24,866 bases of DNA from the NCBI GenBank assembly GCA_900555035.1, contig USJX01000042.1:1-24866 (forward strand). The letters run 5' to 3'. The notes beneath the pieces are model-generated. The model saw nothing but the letters and a program-made list of their open reading frames with translations. It was not told the origin of the DNA and searched no databases. Positions 8,183 through 15,207 of the stretch are shown in pieces. This DNA comes from an uncultured Prevotella sp. GTDB lineage: Bacteria; Bacteroidota; Bacteroidia; Bacteroidales; Bacteroidaceae. Each line of letters opens with the position of its first letter. Position 1 is the first letter of the stretch. A program made the position numbers and the translations under genes.

Positions 8183-8951
8183 AAAATCTGCCAGAGCTTG
8201 CTCCCCGAAGGCGATCAGCCGAGGAACTCCGAGGATGCTTGACTTGTACAAGAACTCCTTTGGGAGAGGCAGCCTGATGCGGTTTTCAAAAACCGGTAAT
8301 TAGGCTTATCGATTTTTAAAATCGTTGTTTTAGCGGCATCGATATAGCTTGTTGGAAAAGTAAAAGCCAGTGCTCTTTGTGCATCATATGTGAGGTGCGC
8401 ATTGAGCATTGGCTTGACATTTATGAGCAATTGTTGCTACTTAGCCTCTGTATGAGCCATTCAAGAAAGGGACAATCTCGGTTGTCTCTTTCAATCGGTC
8501 ACCGATACGCTTGCCGTACACCTCTGAGATTTGTTGAGTGTTTTTAATAGGCAATCACTTGCCCACGCAGGAAATAAACATCGTTTATTATCAGATAGTT
8601 AGGTGTTAAACGATAGAAAAGTGCGAAAACGCTCAAAATAATTTTCAAAAATCGCATTTTTAACGTAATTAACATTTGTTAAGGTGGCAAAAGCCCCAGG
8701 TAGGCTCAAAATCGGCAAAAACATTGAGTTTAAGCTGCTTTTGAAGGAATGTGTCACCTTTCTTAAACTATAGGATAAGTTCTTTTGTTCTTTCATTCGG
8801 TTGAATATTTCGTTAAATATTGATATTTTATGCTCAATATATTGTGGCGAAAAAAGTAAGCGTTTTACACCCTTTTACTTGTCCGTCTGGATGAATCGAG
8901 CAGATATTTCAGAGAACTGAGTGAACATATCATGGAGAATTTCATGGGTTG
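8183..8951. other. Gene-poor stretch between the defence island and the phosphoesterase operon
   Basis: No credible complete gene. The left part (8243-8324) is packed with palindromes. A minus-strand fragment with protein-like content runs from about 8554 to a stop at 8441. It reads SEVYGKRIGDRLKETTE near its centre, is 37 codons long without an ATG start, and I could not place it in a family. The right part (about 8600-8900) is AT-rich and featureless apart from short A and T runs. The stretch looks like a junction between two independently acquired cargo blocks. Confidence 0.5.
8243..8324. repeat. Cluster of palindromes, possible terminator of the Fic/restriction operon
   Basis: Within about 80 bp there is CTTGTACAAG (8243-8252), a CTCC/GGAG stem (8256-8267), CGGTTTT-CA-AAAACCG (8280-8295) inside an outer AGCCT/AGGCT pair (8271-8306), and CGATTTTTAAAATCG (8310-8324). 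The 8271-8306 hairpin lies about 90 bp after the last + strand stop and could end transcription, but it lacks a clean T-tract. A role as a recombination or integration site is equally possible. Confidence 0.4.
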
Positions 8952-9713
8952 TTATGCTTCGATATATTTACCTGGCTCGAATGATTCATGCTCCCCATGA
9001 AATACATACCCCAACTGATTGGACACACATTTGGTATTGCCGATCTCGACATCCACGTTGTAGTGGGAGTGGCCATATATCCAGTAATCGATGCCACTAT
9101 CCTTGATGTAGTCTTCCAGTTCAACCGTGAAAGCTCCGTTAGCTTGGCTATCGGCAAACTTGGGGCATTGCATCTGGAAGGATGGGACATGATGAGTTAC
9201 GACAATTTTTCTTCTGGCCTTGCTGCTTGATACAGCGTTCTTCAGGAAAGCTAGGCACCTTTCATGTTCGCGGTTGAAATCAGCAAAGGTGAGAATATCG
9301 CCATTGAAGATGATGCGCCGGAAGTCGCTTACCACTTGTTCCGTATAATATGCCTCCTTCAGGGGAATCCTGGCCCACAATGTGGTTATGATGAAGTCAA
9401 TGTCACCTATATGTACTACGGCATTATAATAGCTGTGGACATTAGGACGTATTTCAAGGCAATAGCCATCGTTCAGCTTTGCGATGTCGTAGAACTTGTA
9501 GAACTCATGGTTGCCCATACAGGCTATTACCTGCTGGTAGTTCTCCGAAGCCCAGTCCCAGAAGGGATGTTTGGTATAGTTTTCATCCCCCAAGTAGCCG
9601 ATGTCGCCAGCCAGAACGAGAATGTGCCCTGTCACTTGCAGGAGATTCTCCTTCAGGTATCGCCAGTTGTCGGCAAACTCCAGATGGAGGTCAGACGTAT
9701 ACTGTATCTTCAT
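8952..9713 (-). CDS. Calcineurin-like metallophosphoesterase
   Basis: 253 residues with the complete two-metal phosphoesterase signature: SDLH (D8, H10), GDIG (D37), GNHE (N68, H69), THH (H174) and GHSH (H215, H217). No signal peptide or membrane segment is visible, so it should act in the cytoplasm. The family hydrolyses phosphomonoesters or diesters, including nucleotides, cyclic nucleotides and nucleic acid ends; the substrate cannot be read from the motifs. Its ATG overlaps the stop of the upstream nucleotidyltransferase gene as ATGA, so translation is probably coupled. This placement suggests it acts with, or reverses, the transferase; that is inference. A stand-alone housekeeping phosphatase is the alternative. 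Confidence 0.9.
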   Translation of the reverse strand: MKIQYTSDLHLEFADNWRYLKENLLQVTGHILVLAGDIGYLGDENYTKHPFWDWASENYQQVIACMGNHEFYKFYDIAKLNDGYCLEIRPNVHSYYNAVVHIGDIDFIITTLWARIPLKEAYYTEQVVSDFRRIIFNGDILTFADFNREHERCLAFLKNAVSSSKARRKIVVTHHVPSFQMQCPKFADSQANGAFTVELEDYIKDSGIDYWIYGHSHYNVDVEIGNTKCVSNQLGYVFHGEHESFEPGKYIEA

Positions 9714-10495
9714 GACTGTTCTATGACAAATAATCCATCTAATTGTTCTAGCAGGGCCTCGATGAACGAAGGATCCTGGTCAAGAGCCTTTGCAAGAGGC
9801 TCAGAGAGGGCATCCCAATCATTTCTGATTGAGGCGACAAATTCTTTTATGCAAGCGACGATTGGCTCTGGAGCCGTAATCTGACTGTCTTCCATGATGA
9901 CCACGTTCTTCAGCACGTCAGAACGATGCTTCTTGATGTCCTTGCTGTTGACATGCTTGCCATTAGCCTTGTCCTGCAAAAGATTGAGGTAGGCACGTGA
10001 CTTTAGGGCGATGAGGGCTGCTGAGTCAGCATGACGAAGCCCGTTGGTCAGTTTGCTGTGGTCGATGGTGAAGTGATAGAAATCATCATCCATGATGATA
10101 GCACTCAGGCTTGACGTTTCCTCGTCCACAGGCAACGGCTCAATGGTCAGACCCTTCGGCTCACCGAGAATGTCTGGATGCCGTGACAGCAGTTCAATCA
10201 TTTCGGGATAGTCAGGCTTGCCATTGACAAAGCGGTATAGCTCGTACTTAGGAACTTCCCCTTCAGACTGCTTGCGCTTTTCAGGGCGATAACCGCCTTC
10301 ACGCACGAACTGCCAGAAGTGTTCGGCAAAGTCAGCAGTCATCTTTTCTACAATGACAATCATATCAATGTCGTGGGTTGCACGAGGACGTACCGCCGTC
10401 CCGGACATAGCGATGTCACAAGCCGTGCCACCGATGATAACGTAGTTCTCTGAGTAAGCTTCAAATGCTTCGCGGAATATCTCTAATCCTTCCAT
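9710..10495 (-). CDS. AbiEii-like nucleotidyltransferase (putative toxin)
   Basis: 261 residues. The N-terminus carries the polymerase-beta-type nucleotidyltransferase signature: IIGGTA at 20-25 and RATHDIDM at 38-45, with metal-binding aspartates at 42 and 44. Further on, a segment LKSRAYLNL followed by SKDIKKHRSD matches the K...KDxxD helix seen in AbiEii/MenT-type toxins. Such toxins transfer nucleotides to tRNA or another target and are held in check by a partner. The start overlaps the end of the upstream winged-helix gene by 13 bp, and the stop overlaps the phosphoesterase start by 4 bp. The fold and family type are well supported. Toxicity and target are inferred from family knowledge and gene pairing. 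Confidence 0.8.
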   Translation of the reverse strand: MEGLEIFREAFEAYSENYVIIGGTACDIAMSGTAVRPRATHDIDMIVIVEKMTADFAEHFWQFVREGGYRPEKRKQSEGEVPKYELYRFVNGKPDYPEMIELLSRHPDILGEPKGLTIEPLPVDEETSSLSAIIMDDDFYHFTIDHSKLTNGLRHADSAALIALKSRAYLNLLQDKANGKHVNSKDIKKHRSDVLKNVVIMEDSQITAPEPIVACIKEFVASIRNDWDALSEPLAKALDQDPSFIEALLEQLDGLFVIEQS

Positions 10496-11445
10496 TCTAT
10501 ATCATTAATTAAACGTTCAACTTCACCTTCTACTCGTGGGTCTGTATCCTCACGGAGTGAAACGGCCAATGATAGTCTGTCCACCCATTCGGCTTCAGTA
10601 CCAATCTTGAATACAGGGGGGTATTTCCATGCCTCGATAAGAATATTACCATCATACTGATTGGGGTGAACCAATGCCCCGGCTGCTGTAAATTCTCTTA
10701 GTTGCTTCATACTCATCATAATCGTTTTCTCTGGGTCAGGATTGAGCCATGTATAATGTGCAAGGGCATTGATGCCACAGACAGGGAAACTGTTTTCTGA
10801 GTGGAAGTCGTCACAATAGACACGCTCTTCCACTGGATTTATAAGATAAGGTTGAGCTTTTTCCCATAACGACCTTCCACTTTCATTGAAGTGTATAACC
10901 TTACGTTTTGAACCATCGGCGATCTTTTGGCAAAAGCCAAGGTCTGCAAGACACGTGATTCCAAGTGTGATGCTCGGATAAGAATACGGAACCTTGTTCT
11001 CAATGTCACGTGCAGCCTTTCTTTCAAGACTCTCAACTTGCAGATGGAAGAGTAGAAGAAATTGAGCTACAGGGCTTAATCCCTTAGCTTGTTTTGTCTT
11101 GCGTATGCGTTCATTTGCGATGAGCATAGGCAAGTGTGCATATTTTTCTGAAACGATAAAATAAACATCTTTATGTATAAGTCTCTGTCTTTCGTATGCA
11201 GGGCACTCATGCAGGAGAAAGACAACGGGCAGACCAAACTTTTCATTAAGTTCGCTTGCGGTAAATGCTAAAGAACGTGGAGTAGGAATGTTTCCTTTGG
11301 GTTCAGCAAAAAGAAGGGCGATGCCATGAAAATTACCATCGTAGAATCGGAATGACAACGAATCGCCGATGCTAATGCCTTTCATCTGAGCCTTGCTCCT
11401 TTCTTGGAGCGAAATGGGCTTCCCTGATATAATAACAGTTTTCAT
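10483..11445 (-). CDS. AbiEi-like winged-helix protein (putative antitoxin/regulator)
   Basis: 320 residues. The middle part (about 120-200) reads as a winged-helix DNA-binding domain of MarR/AbiEi type: the LSPVAQFLLLFHL region, then a helix-turn-helix around YPSITLGITCLADLGF. The C-terminal part contains GINALAHYTWLNP and a final block with EAWKYPP and DRLSLAVSLRED, a pattern I associate with partners of AbiEii-like nucleotidyltransferases. It is the first gene of a three-gene operon with its own strong promoter. It likely represses the operon and neutralises the transferase. The N-terminal 110 residues match nothing I recognise. DNA-binding is well supported; the antitoxin role is inferred. 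Confidence 0.7.
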   Translation of the reverse strand: MKTVIISGKPISLQERSKAQMKGISIGDSLSFRFYDGNFHGIALLFAEPKGNIPTPRSLAFTASELNEKFGLPVVFLLHECPAYERQRLIHKDVYFIVSEKYAHLPMLIANERIRKTKQAKGLSPVAQFLLLFHLQVESLERKAARDIENKVPYSYPSITLGITCLADLGFCQKIADGSKRKVIHFNESGRSLWEKAQPYLINPVEERVYCDDFHSENSFPVCGINALAHYTWLNPDPEKTIMMSMKQLREFTAAGALVHPNQYDGNILIEAWKYPPVFKIGTEAEWVDRLSLAVSLREDTDPRVEGEVERLINDIEWKD

Positions 11446-11486
11446 ATTATAAATATTGCTTCATTTTAAGTGCTATTAAAACGATG

Positions 11487-11518
11487 CAAAAGTATTAAAA
11501 TAACATGATATAACCAAA
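11487..11518 (-). promoter_or_regulatory. Consensus Bacteroidales promoter for the winged-helix/nucleotidyltransferase/phosphoesterase operon
   Basis: Read on the minus strand, TTTG (11515-11518) is followed after exactly 20 bp by TACTTTTG (11487-11494), matching the TTTG-N19-21-TAnnTTTG consensus. The operon's first start codon is about 41 bp downstream of the -7 box. Confidence 0.8.
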
Positions 11519-11557
11519 GGTTTTCTCATTTATTTTGCTTTGTGCATCAAAAAACGG

Positions 11558-11677
11558 ATGTTTTATGTTTTGAATGACTCTATAATCGCAACTTTTTCCA
11601 GTTTAGACCTCCGTCTCGTCCTCTACAACCTTGCCGAAATCACCGGCAAAGGACAAAGAACCTTACACAAAACCTAA
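11558..11677 (+). CDS. Doubtful 39-residue open frame
   Basis: An ATG at 11558 opens a 39-residue frame ending at 11675-11677. Its second half, LDLRLVLYNLAEITGKG, has codon choice and a helix pattern that look translated, while the first half is AT-rich and less convincing. There is no clear ribosome-binding site. It may be the C-terminal scrap of a lost gene. I recognise no family. Confidence 0.22.
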   Translation: MFYVLNDSIIATFSSLDLRLVLYNLAEITGKGQRTLHKT

Positions 11678-11774
11678 ACAACATCTTTTCTTGTCAAAAT
11701 TGCGTAAAAGGATGTATCGATGAGTAGCGGCGTTGAATAACAGTAAGTTACGATGATACACGTCAAAGATAGCA

Positions 11775-11811
11775 TGTAGCGATGATGTAGCAATATGTAG
11801 CAAAGTGTAGC
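11775..11811 (+). repeat. Four helically spaced TGTAGC direct repeats
   Basis: TGTAGC occurs at 11775, 11786, 11796 and 11806, so the copies are 11, 10 and 10 bp apart, about one helical turn. Equal spacing on one face of the helix is typical of iterons or cooperative activator sites. Confidence 0.75.
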
Positions 11812-11851
11812 TATAGCTATTAAATGTAAATGGTGAATCCATAGTGATTTG

Positions 11852-11894
11852 ATGGTGGAATGTATGGTGAAACGAATCACCATGCTTCCACCAT
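11852..11894. repeat. 43-bp nested palindrome
   Basis: Outer arms ATGGTGGAA (11852-11860) and TTCCACCAT (11886-11894) match perfectly. Inner arms ATGGTGA (11864-11870) and TCACCAT (11877-11883) also match perfectly around a 6-nt loop, with a 3/2-nt asymmetric bulge between the two stems. Another ATGGTGA lies just upstream, near 11830. It could be an operator for a dimeric protein, an extruded DNA hairpin or a single-strand initiation site. Confidence 0.85.
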
Positions 11895-12015
11895 AGGCGT
11901 GAATGTTAAAATTAAGGCCTGATTTGTTAAATTTGACTTGGCAGAAATCGTTTTGTTTTTTGCCAAGAGTAAAACTCGAAACTTGTTTGAGGTAAATTGT
12001 CAGGTAAATGTCAGC

Positions 12016-12049
12016 AGCCCTTCGAGTCATTTGGTATGCTCGAAGGGCT
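12016..12049. terminator. Hairpin at the end of the minus-strand operon
   Basis: Arms AGCCCTTCGAG (12016-12026) and CTCGAAGGGCT (12039-12049) form a perfect 11-bp stem with a 12-nt loop. It starts 5 nt past the stop of the last minus-strand gene. Only the + strand side has a T-rich trail, so for the minus-strand operon it is a 3' hairpin without a proper U-tract. Confidence 0.6.
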
Positions 12050-12054
12050 TTGGT

Positions 12055-12297
12055 TTATGCAGACTTCTTTCCAATCAGTCTGTTAAACTCGCTGGCATAG
12101 AATACCCCAAGAAGGTATTGCTCCAACTGTTCCAGAGGCAGATAGTCGGTGCATCTTGTCCCGAACTCTCCTGGCTTCTCTACCACATATACGGCATACC
12201 TTGCCCCACATCGGGCATCGGCTGCACGGAGGATGGCTTTAGGGTTTATCTGAGTGACCCATTGCTCAATCATTATTTTTCTCTGCTTTTTGGTCAT
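12055..12297 (-). CDS. Hypothetical protein, last gene of the small-gene operon
   Basis: 80 residues with no domain I recognise. It is basic overall. The centre, CGARYAVYVVEKPGEF, reads like a beta-hairpin core, and the end has a helix LPLEQLEQYLLGVFYASEFNRL. It begins 5 bp after the stop of the 100-residue gene upstream and is followed directly by a strong hairpin, which supports it as a real, co-transcribed gene. Small genes of this kind are common in Bacteroidales mobile-element backbones. No function is assigned. Confidence 0.65.
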   Translation of the reverse strand: MTKKQRKIMIEQWVTQINPKAILRAADARCGARYAVYVVEKPGEFGTRCTDYLPLEQLEQYLLGVFYASEFNRLIGKKSA

Positions 12298-12302
12298 ATC
12301 GC

Positions 12303-12605
12303 CTAATATTTAGTTAGATACCATTCGTTGATATTCCAGACCTCAATATCATAGTTGGTTTCATAGCCTTGCGTCTGGTAGGCAAACTCCAGTTCCTTGC
12401 GGAGCCTGCGCCTTGCCTCGGCTTCTAACACACGCTTTGAGGTCTTTTCAATCTCGTCCTCGTCAAAGAACTCATCCAGCTCTATGCGGTGGTTCTTCAC
12501 GATGGCATTCACGGCAGCCCATTTGCTGGTGAACACACCTGCACATTCCCGATGGTTTGTGCTGTGCCATGCGTCAGTCTCGTAAACAACAAATATCTGT
12601 CTCAT
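12303..12605 (-). CDS. Hypothetical protein of the small-gene operon
   Basis: 100 residues, soluble, no recognised domain. It opens with QIFVVYETDAWHS, a likely beta-strand with a possibly exposed loop, followed by a long charged helix around DEFFDEDEIEKTSKRVLEAEARRRLRK broken into acidic and basic halves. It ends in a Trp/Tyr-rich strand region. It sits 57 bp after the stop of the 181-residue gene, and that gap holds a 9-bp-stem hairpin. The opening resembles small proteins that track incoming values or bind nucleic acid, but I cannot name a family. Confidence 0.7.
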   Translation of the reverse strand: MRQIFVVYETDAWHSTNHRECAGVFTSKWAAVNAIVKNHRIELDEFFDEDEIEKTSKRVLEAEARRRLRKELEFAYQTQGYETNYDIEVWNINEWYLTKY

Positions 12606-12622
12606 ATTGCTTGGGTATTATT

Positions 12623-12654
12623 GGGAATAGGCAGCTCCCTTGCCACCTATTCCC
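12623..12654. terminator. Intercistronic hairpin
   Basis: Arms GGGAATAGG (12623-12631) and CCTATTCCC (12646-12654) are perfectly complementary with a 14-nt loop. On the minus strand it begins about 8 nt after the stop of the 181-residue gene and has no U-tract, so it may be a processing, stability or attenuation element rather than a full terminator. Confidence 0.6.
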
Positions 12655-12662
12655 GAAGTTGT

Positions 12663-13208
12663 TTAATCTCCAATCTCCGAAGTGATGAAGTCCATGTGTC
12701 CGGCAAAGATGTCATCTGCCTCAATCTCATGCTCATTTCCCCGGTCGTTCTTCTCGTCACCTATGATGGTGAGACCTCCATCCTTGTTCGCTCTGACGGA
12801 AAGGATTACCACGTCACAAGGCTCGTCATAGTCGTATGCAGCTACGATGGGACATTCACCCTCGAAGTGCCATTCATAGCCATCATCCACCTTCTCGCCA
12901 TGAAGTTTAAGTGCTGCTGCAAGTTCTTCCTGCTCACGGTGCTTCACCTCCTGCACACTGTCATAGATGGAAAAGTCCTTCAGACGTCCGCTACGTGTGA
13001 CGTGAACTTCTTCGCCGTTCTCCTTGTCGGTGTCATACTCATGGAACTGCACTGGCACAAAGTCGATGGGTGCTGCCATCCAAGAAATGTTGTTCAACGA
13101 ATATCCGTGCTTGGAAAGGAACAATTCTATTTCGTCCTCCAGCATGTGGTCGGCTACGTTCAAAACCTCGATGCGCACGTTGGCGCTGTCCATTACGATA
13201 ATCTTCAT
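12663..13208 (-). CDS. Hypothetical acidic protein of the small-gene operon
   Basis: 181 residues, strongly acidic. The start KIIVMDSANVRIEVLNV and the segment DHMLEDEIELFLSKHGYS suggest a small alpha/beta domain; the remainder alternates charged loops and predicted strands (DVVILSVRANKDGGLTII). There is no membrane segment and no recognised catalytic motif. It lies between the DUF2958 gene (26 bp upstream) and the 100-residue gene. Acidic proteins of this kind on mobile elements can be DNA mimics or anti-defence proteins, but nothing here proves that. Confidence 0.75.
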   Translation of the reverse strand: MKIIVMDSANVRIEVLNVADHMLEDEIELFLSKHGYSLNNISWMAAPIDFVPVQFHEYDTDKENGEEVHVTRSGRLKDFSIYDSVQEVKHREQEELAAALKLHGEKVDDGYEWHFEGECPIVAAYDYDEPCDVVILSVRANKDGGLTIIGDEKNDRGNEHEIEADDIFAGHMDFITSEIGD

Positions 13209-13234
13209 AATCTGATATGTTTAAGGGTTATACA

Positions 13235-13621
13235 TTAGTATTTATCATAGAGCCGTGAGAGGAATGCTTGCAGTTCTGCGTCCTCAATCTCTGCAAGGGT
13301 GCAAGGCTTGAAATCCTTGTCCTGCTCAATCCTCAAAGTGCCGAGTCCGTACTCGCTTGCATCATAGGTGATACTTGCCATTTCGGTTGCAGACTGGTAG
13401 CCGTATTCCGTCTCTTGCAGTCCAGTAACGATGCCATAGAGCGTGAAGTCATTGCCTTCCTGCTGTCCTTCCATGATGTACCAGCGGATATTGCCAAGGT
13501 AAAACACTGCGATGCAAAGAGCATCCTTCTTCTTCGCGTCCTGAGAATACAGGGGATAACTGCTCAGAGCCTCTGTCAGCTCTGGAGTAATCAGTCGGTT
13601 GTTGAATTGCGTTGTTGCCAT
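13235..13621 (-). CDS. DUF2958-like protein
   Basis: 128 residues from the ATG at 13621. An upstream extension of the frame is possible but begins in sequence that does not look coding. The order of blocks is LITPELTEAL, YPLYSQDAKKKD, FYLGNIRWYIMEGQ, DFTLYGIVTG and ETEYGYQSATEM, then a Phe-Pro-type end block. This matches my memory of DUF2958, a small family frequent on plasmids and integrative elements and of unknown function. A purine-rich AAGGGG lies upstream of the chosen start. It is placed in the minus-strand operon with the SSB genes. Confidence 0.75.
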   Translation of the reverse strand: MATTQFNNRLITPELTEALSSYPLYSQDAKKKDALCIAVFYLGNIRWYIMEGQQEGNDFTLYGIVTGLQETEYGYQSATEMASITYDASEYGLGTLRIEQDKDFKPCTLAEIEDAELQAFLSRLYDKY

Positions 13622-14418
13622 ATTGCTTGAAATTTTTTCCCCTTTTATCAAAGCCTTTCGGCTGTGTTGCGGGAAGATTTTTCTGCTTTCAGAAGTGCGG
13701 ATAGGGCAAATAAGGCAAGACTGTCGTGAAGAATACTCTTTAAGCAAAATTTGCCTAAAGGAAGATTGTTCACAGGACACGCCTTGCAGTTTGCAAAATC
13801 CAAGGTAACTTCGCAGAAAAATGATTCCCCAGCTATACAAAGCCGATATGATAAATCGAAAGAAAATGGTAATGGAACTGAACGGCTGAATTGCAGGATG
13901 CAAATTAAGTCATACATGAATGACGGTGGGTAGCGGCAACGGTACGGCTGCCAGATGAACGTCAAAGCGAGTGAACAAAGACCACTTCGGAAAGGACATC
14001 AAACTGAGCTGGCGAAGAATGTAGTCAGCCCTGTGGATGCCAGGGAGAAAGGTCTCTGTCCTCTCGCCGTTCATCCGTTCCGCTATCGTGCCATCGGCTC
14101 AATAGCAGAACCAGCCCTGCCGTTCCGCTTTCGGGTGGGCGTAAGTTCTTTGATACCCTGAAAGCAGAAGCGAAGAATGAGGTCAATGGCATAGCAGGGC
14201 AAACAAAAGACGAATGGACGGGATTCAGATGAAGAGCATGTACTCCAACGGAGATCATCCTCGACTGATGAAGCCTGTCGTTTCGTGTTTGCCCATCCCG
14301 AAGAAGGTGTCCTTGGTCAGTGCAGCTGTGCTTCACCGACGTAGGACACTTTCTGAGGGATATGCGCCATGAGAGGAGAATGAATAAGTCCTGCCCAACC
14401 AGGCAGGACTCGCTGGCT
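13622..14418. other. About 800 bp without a convincing gene, within the small-gene operon
   Basis: Open frames here lack family features. The left part has a + strand promoter-like block, CTTGCAG (13783-13789) then TAACTTCG (13806-13813), that resembles one at 16706-16734. Around 14149-14230 a + strand frame reads FFDTLKAEAKNEVNG before a stop, and around 13970-14000 another frame reads VNKDHFGKDIKLSW. These look like pieces of one decayed gene in shifted frames. I could not identify it. A hairpin closes the stretch at 14387-14410. Confidence 0.4.
14387..14410. terminator. Hairpin after the 34-residue gene
   Basis: Arms AGTCCTGCC (14387-14395) and GGCAGGACT (14402-14410) pair perfectly around a 6-nt loop. 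On the minus strand it starts 8 nt after the stop of the 34-residue gene. The trailing sequence is only moderately T-rich. Confidence 0.6.
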
Positions 14419-14523
14419 TCAGCACAGTACGATGGTAGCCCAATCTATGGGCTTACCTTCCTGTTTCATCTTTTCAATCAGAGCCTTAATCTGATCCTTT
14501 TTCTTGTCTGTCACACTATCCAT
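14419..14523 (-). CDS. Small protein, 34 residues
   Basis: The ATG at 14523 opens a frame with natural composition, a Lys-rich amphipathic helix (DKKKDQIKALIEKMKQEGKP) followed by a short hydrophobic end. It ends at 14419, 8 nt before a 9-bp-stem hairpin, the same arrangement seen after its larger neighbours. That position and the helix pattern argue for a translated small gene. Its function is unknown. Confidence 0.5.
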   Translation of the reverse strand: MDSVTDKKKDQIKALIEKMKQEGKPIDWATIVLC

Positions 14524-14539
14524 AATCATAAAGAATTGT

Positions 14540-14591
14540 GGGCAGGTGGTTCTTGCTCTGGCAAGCGACCAGAGGTCGAGCGAGTCTGCCC
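14540..14591. terminator. Compound intercistronic hairpin
   Basis: Outer arms GGGCAG (14540-14545) and CTGCCC (14586-14591) enclose an inner perfect stem CTCTGG-caagcga-CCAGAG. It occupies the gap between the 187-residue gene's stop and the 34-residue gene's start. Its edges resemble the hairpin at 15179-15199: a GGGCAG-R-TGGTT left arm and an AGTCTGCCCGTT-R-CC right arm. Confidence 0.6.
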
Positions 14592-14598
14592 GTTGCCT

Positions 14599-15162
14599 TT
14601 AGAAATTCTTGTTGACGTATTTCTCAAAATCAATGTCATTGAGTTTGAAGAACTCCTCTGCCGGTACATAGCAGTAGAACTTGTCGTCATCGGGGCTGCC
14701 TTCCTCTATATGTGCTTCAAAAACCTCTTCGGTCGTCACCTTGACTTCGGCATTCAGCTCCTTGATGAAGACGTTTCGATACAAGATGTTGTTTCCGTCA
14801 ATCATCATGCCAAGCAACGTCGGTCCTTCTTCGAGGCACTTCATTTCCTCGAATACCAGTTCCACCAGTTTGCCTTGCTTTTCCCTCTGCAGGGATGTGT
14901 AGATGATGTCACCCTCCATTTCCTTGCTGGAGATATGAACCATCAGACGATGCTCCGTTTTGTCATAGTAGATGCTCTCCACGTCAATAGCCATATCACC
15001 GAAATAGAGCGTTCCTATCTCCACCATGTCATAGTGGTTGATGACCTCTTGAATGAACCACTCCCTGCGGGTGTCAAGAACTTCATCCGTGAGGTTGTTA
15101 AGAGCCTCGTGTTTTTCCAAGAGTCTTTTATACTCTTTGTTTTCAGTCTTTTGCTTTGCCAT
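14599..15162 (-). CDS. Hypothetical acidic protein of the small-gene operon
   Basis: 187 residues, acidic, with a basic N-terminal tail (MAKQKTENKEYKRLLEKHE) that probably forms a coiled helix. The centre has alternating strands (EIGTLYFGDMAIDVESIYYD) and the C-terminus is rich in Glu and Asp with YCYVPAEEFFKLND. I recognise no domain, signal peptide or membrane segment. It is flanked by hairpins on both sides (15179-15199 upstream, 14540-14591 downstream), so its message segment may be separately processed. Confidence 0.75.
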   Translation of the reverse strand: MAKQKTENKEYKRLLEKHEALNNLTDEVLDTRREWFIQEVINHYDMVEIGTLYFGDMAIDVESIYYDKTEHRLMVHISSKEMEGDIIYTSLQREKQGKLVELVFEEMKCLEEGPTLLGMMIDGNNILYRNVFIKELNAEVKVTTEEVFEAHIEEGSPDDDKFYCYVPAEEFFKLNDIDFEKYVNKNF

Positions 15163-15178
15163 AATGATTAGAATTTAT

Positions 15179-15199
15179 GGGCAGATGGTTAGTCTGCCC
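15179..15199. terminator. Intercistronic hairpin
   Basis: Arms GGGCAGA (15179-15185) and TCTGCCC (15193-15199) pair perfectly around a 7-nt loop. On the minus strand it starts 8 nt after the stop of the upstream 73-residue gene. The flanks are shared with the compound hairpin at 14540-14591. Confidence 0.65.
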
Positions 15200-15207
15200 G
15201 TTACCTT

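Larger units (their letters stand above)
11446..12054. other. Regulatory or replication-type intergenic region
   Basis: No convincing gene apart from the doubtful 39-residue frame. From left to right it holds the minus-strand promoter at 11487-11518, the doubtful frame, the phased TGTAGC repeats (11775-11811), a 43-bp nested palindrome (11852-11894) and an 11-bp-stem hairpin (12016-12049). The density of symmetric and phased elements is unlike the other gaps and suggests a protein-binding or origin-like locus. Confidence 0.5.

Noticed and set aside
9264..9884. 206-codon + strand frame
   Set aside because: It is antisense to the phosphoesterase and nucleotidyltransferase genes, which carry complete motifs.
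12489..13238. 249-codon + strand frame
   Set aside because: It overlaps two minus-strand genes and the hairpin between them, and has no recognisable domain or promoter.
13622..13903. N-terminal extension of the DUF2958 protein to 222 residues
   Set aside because: The DUF2958-like region begins just after the ATG at 13621, the added part is Cys/Ser/Phe-rich, and a purine-rich site precedes the internal ATG.
14320..15171. Long + strand open frame (283 codons)
   Set aside because: It lies antisense to the 187-residue and 34-residue minus-strand genes, crosses their hairpins, shows no domain and has Cys/Phe/Leu-rich shadow composition.
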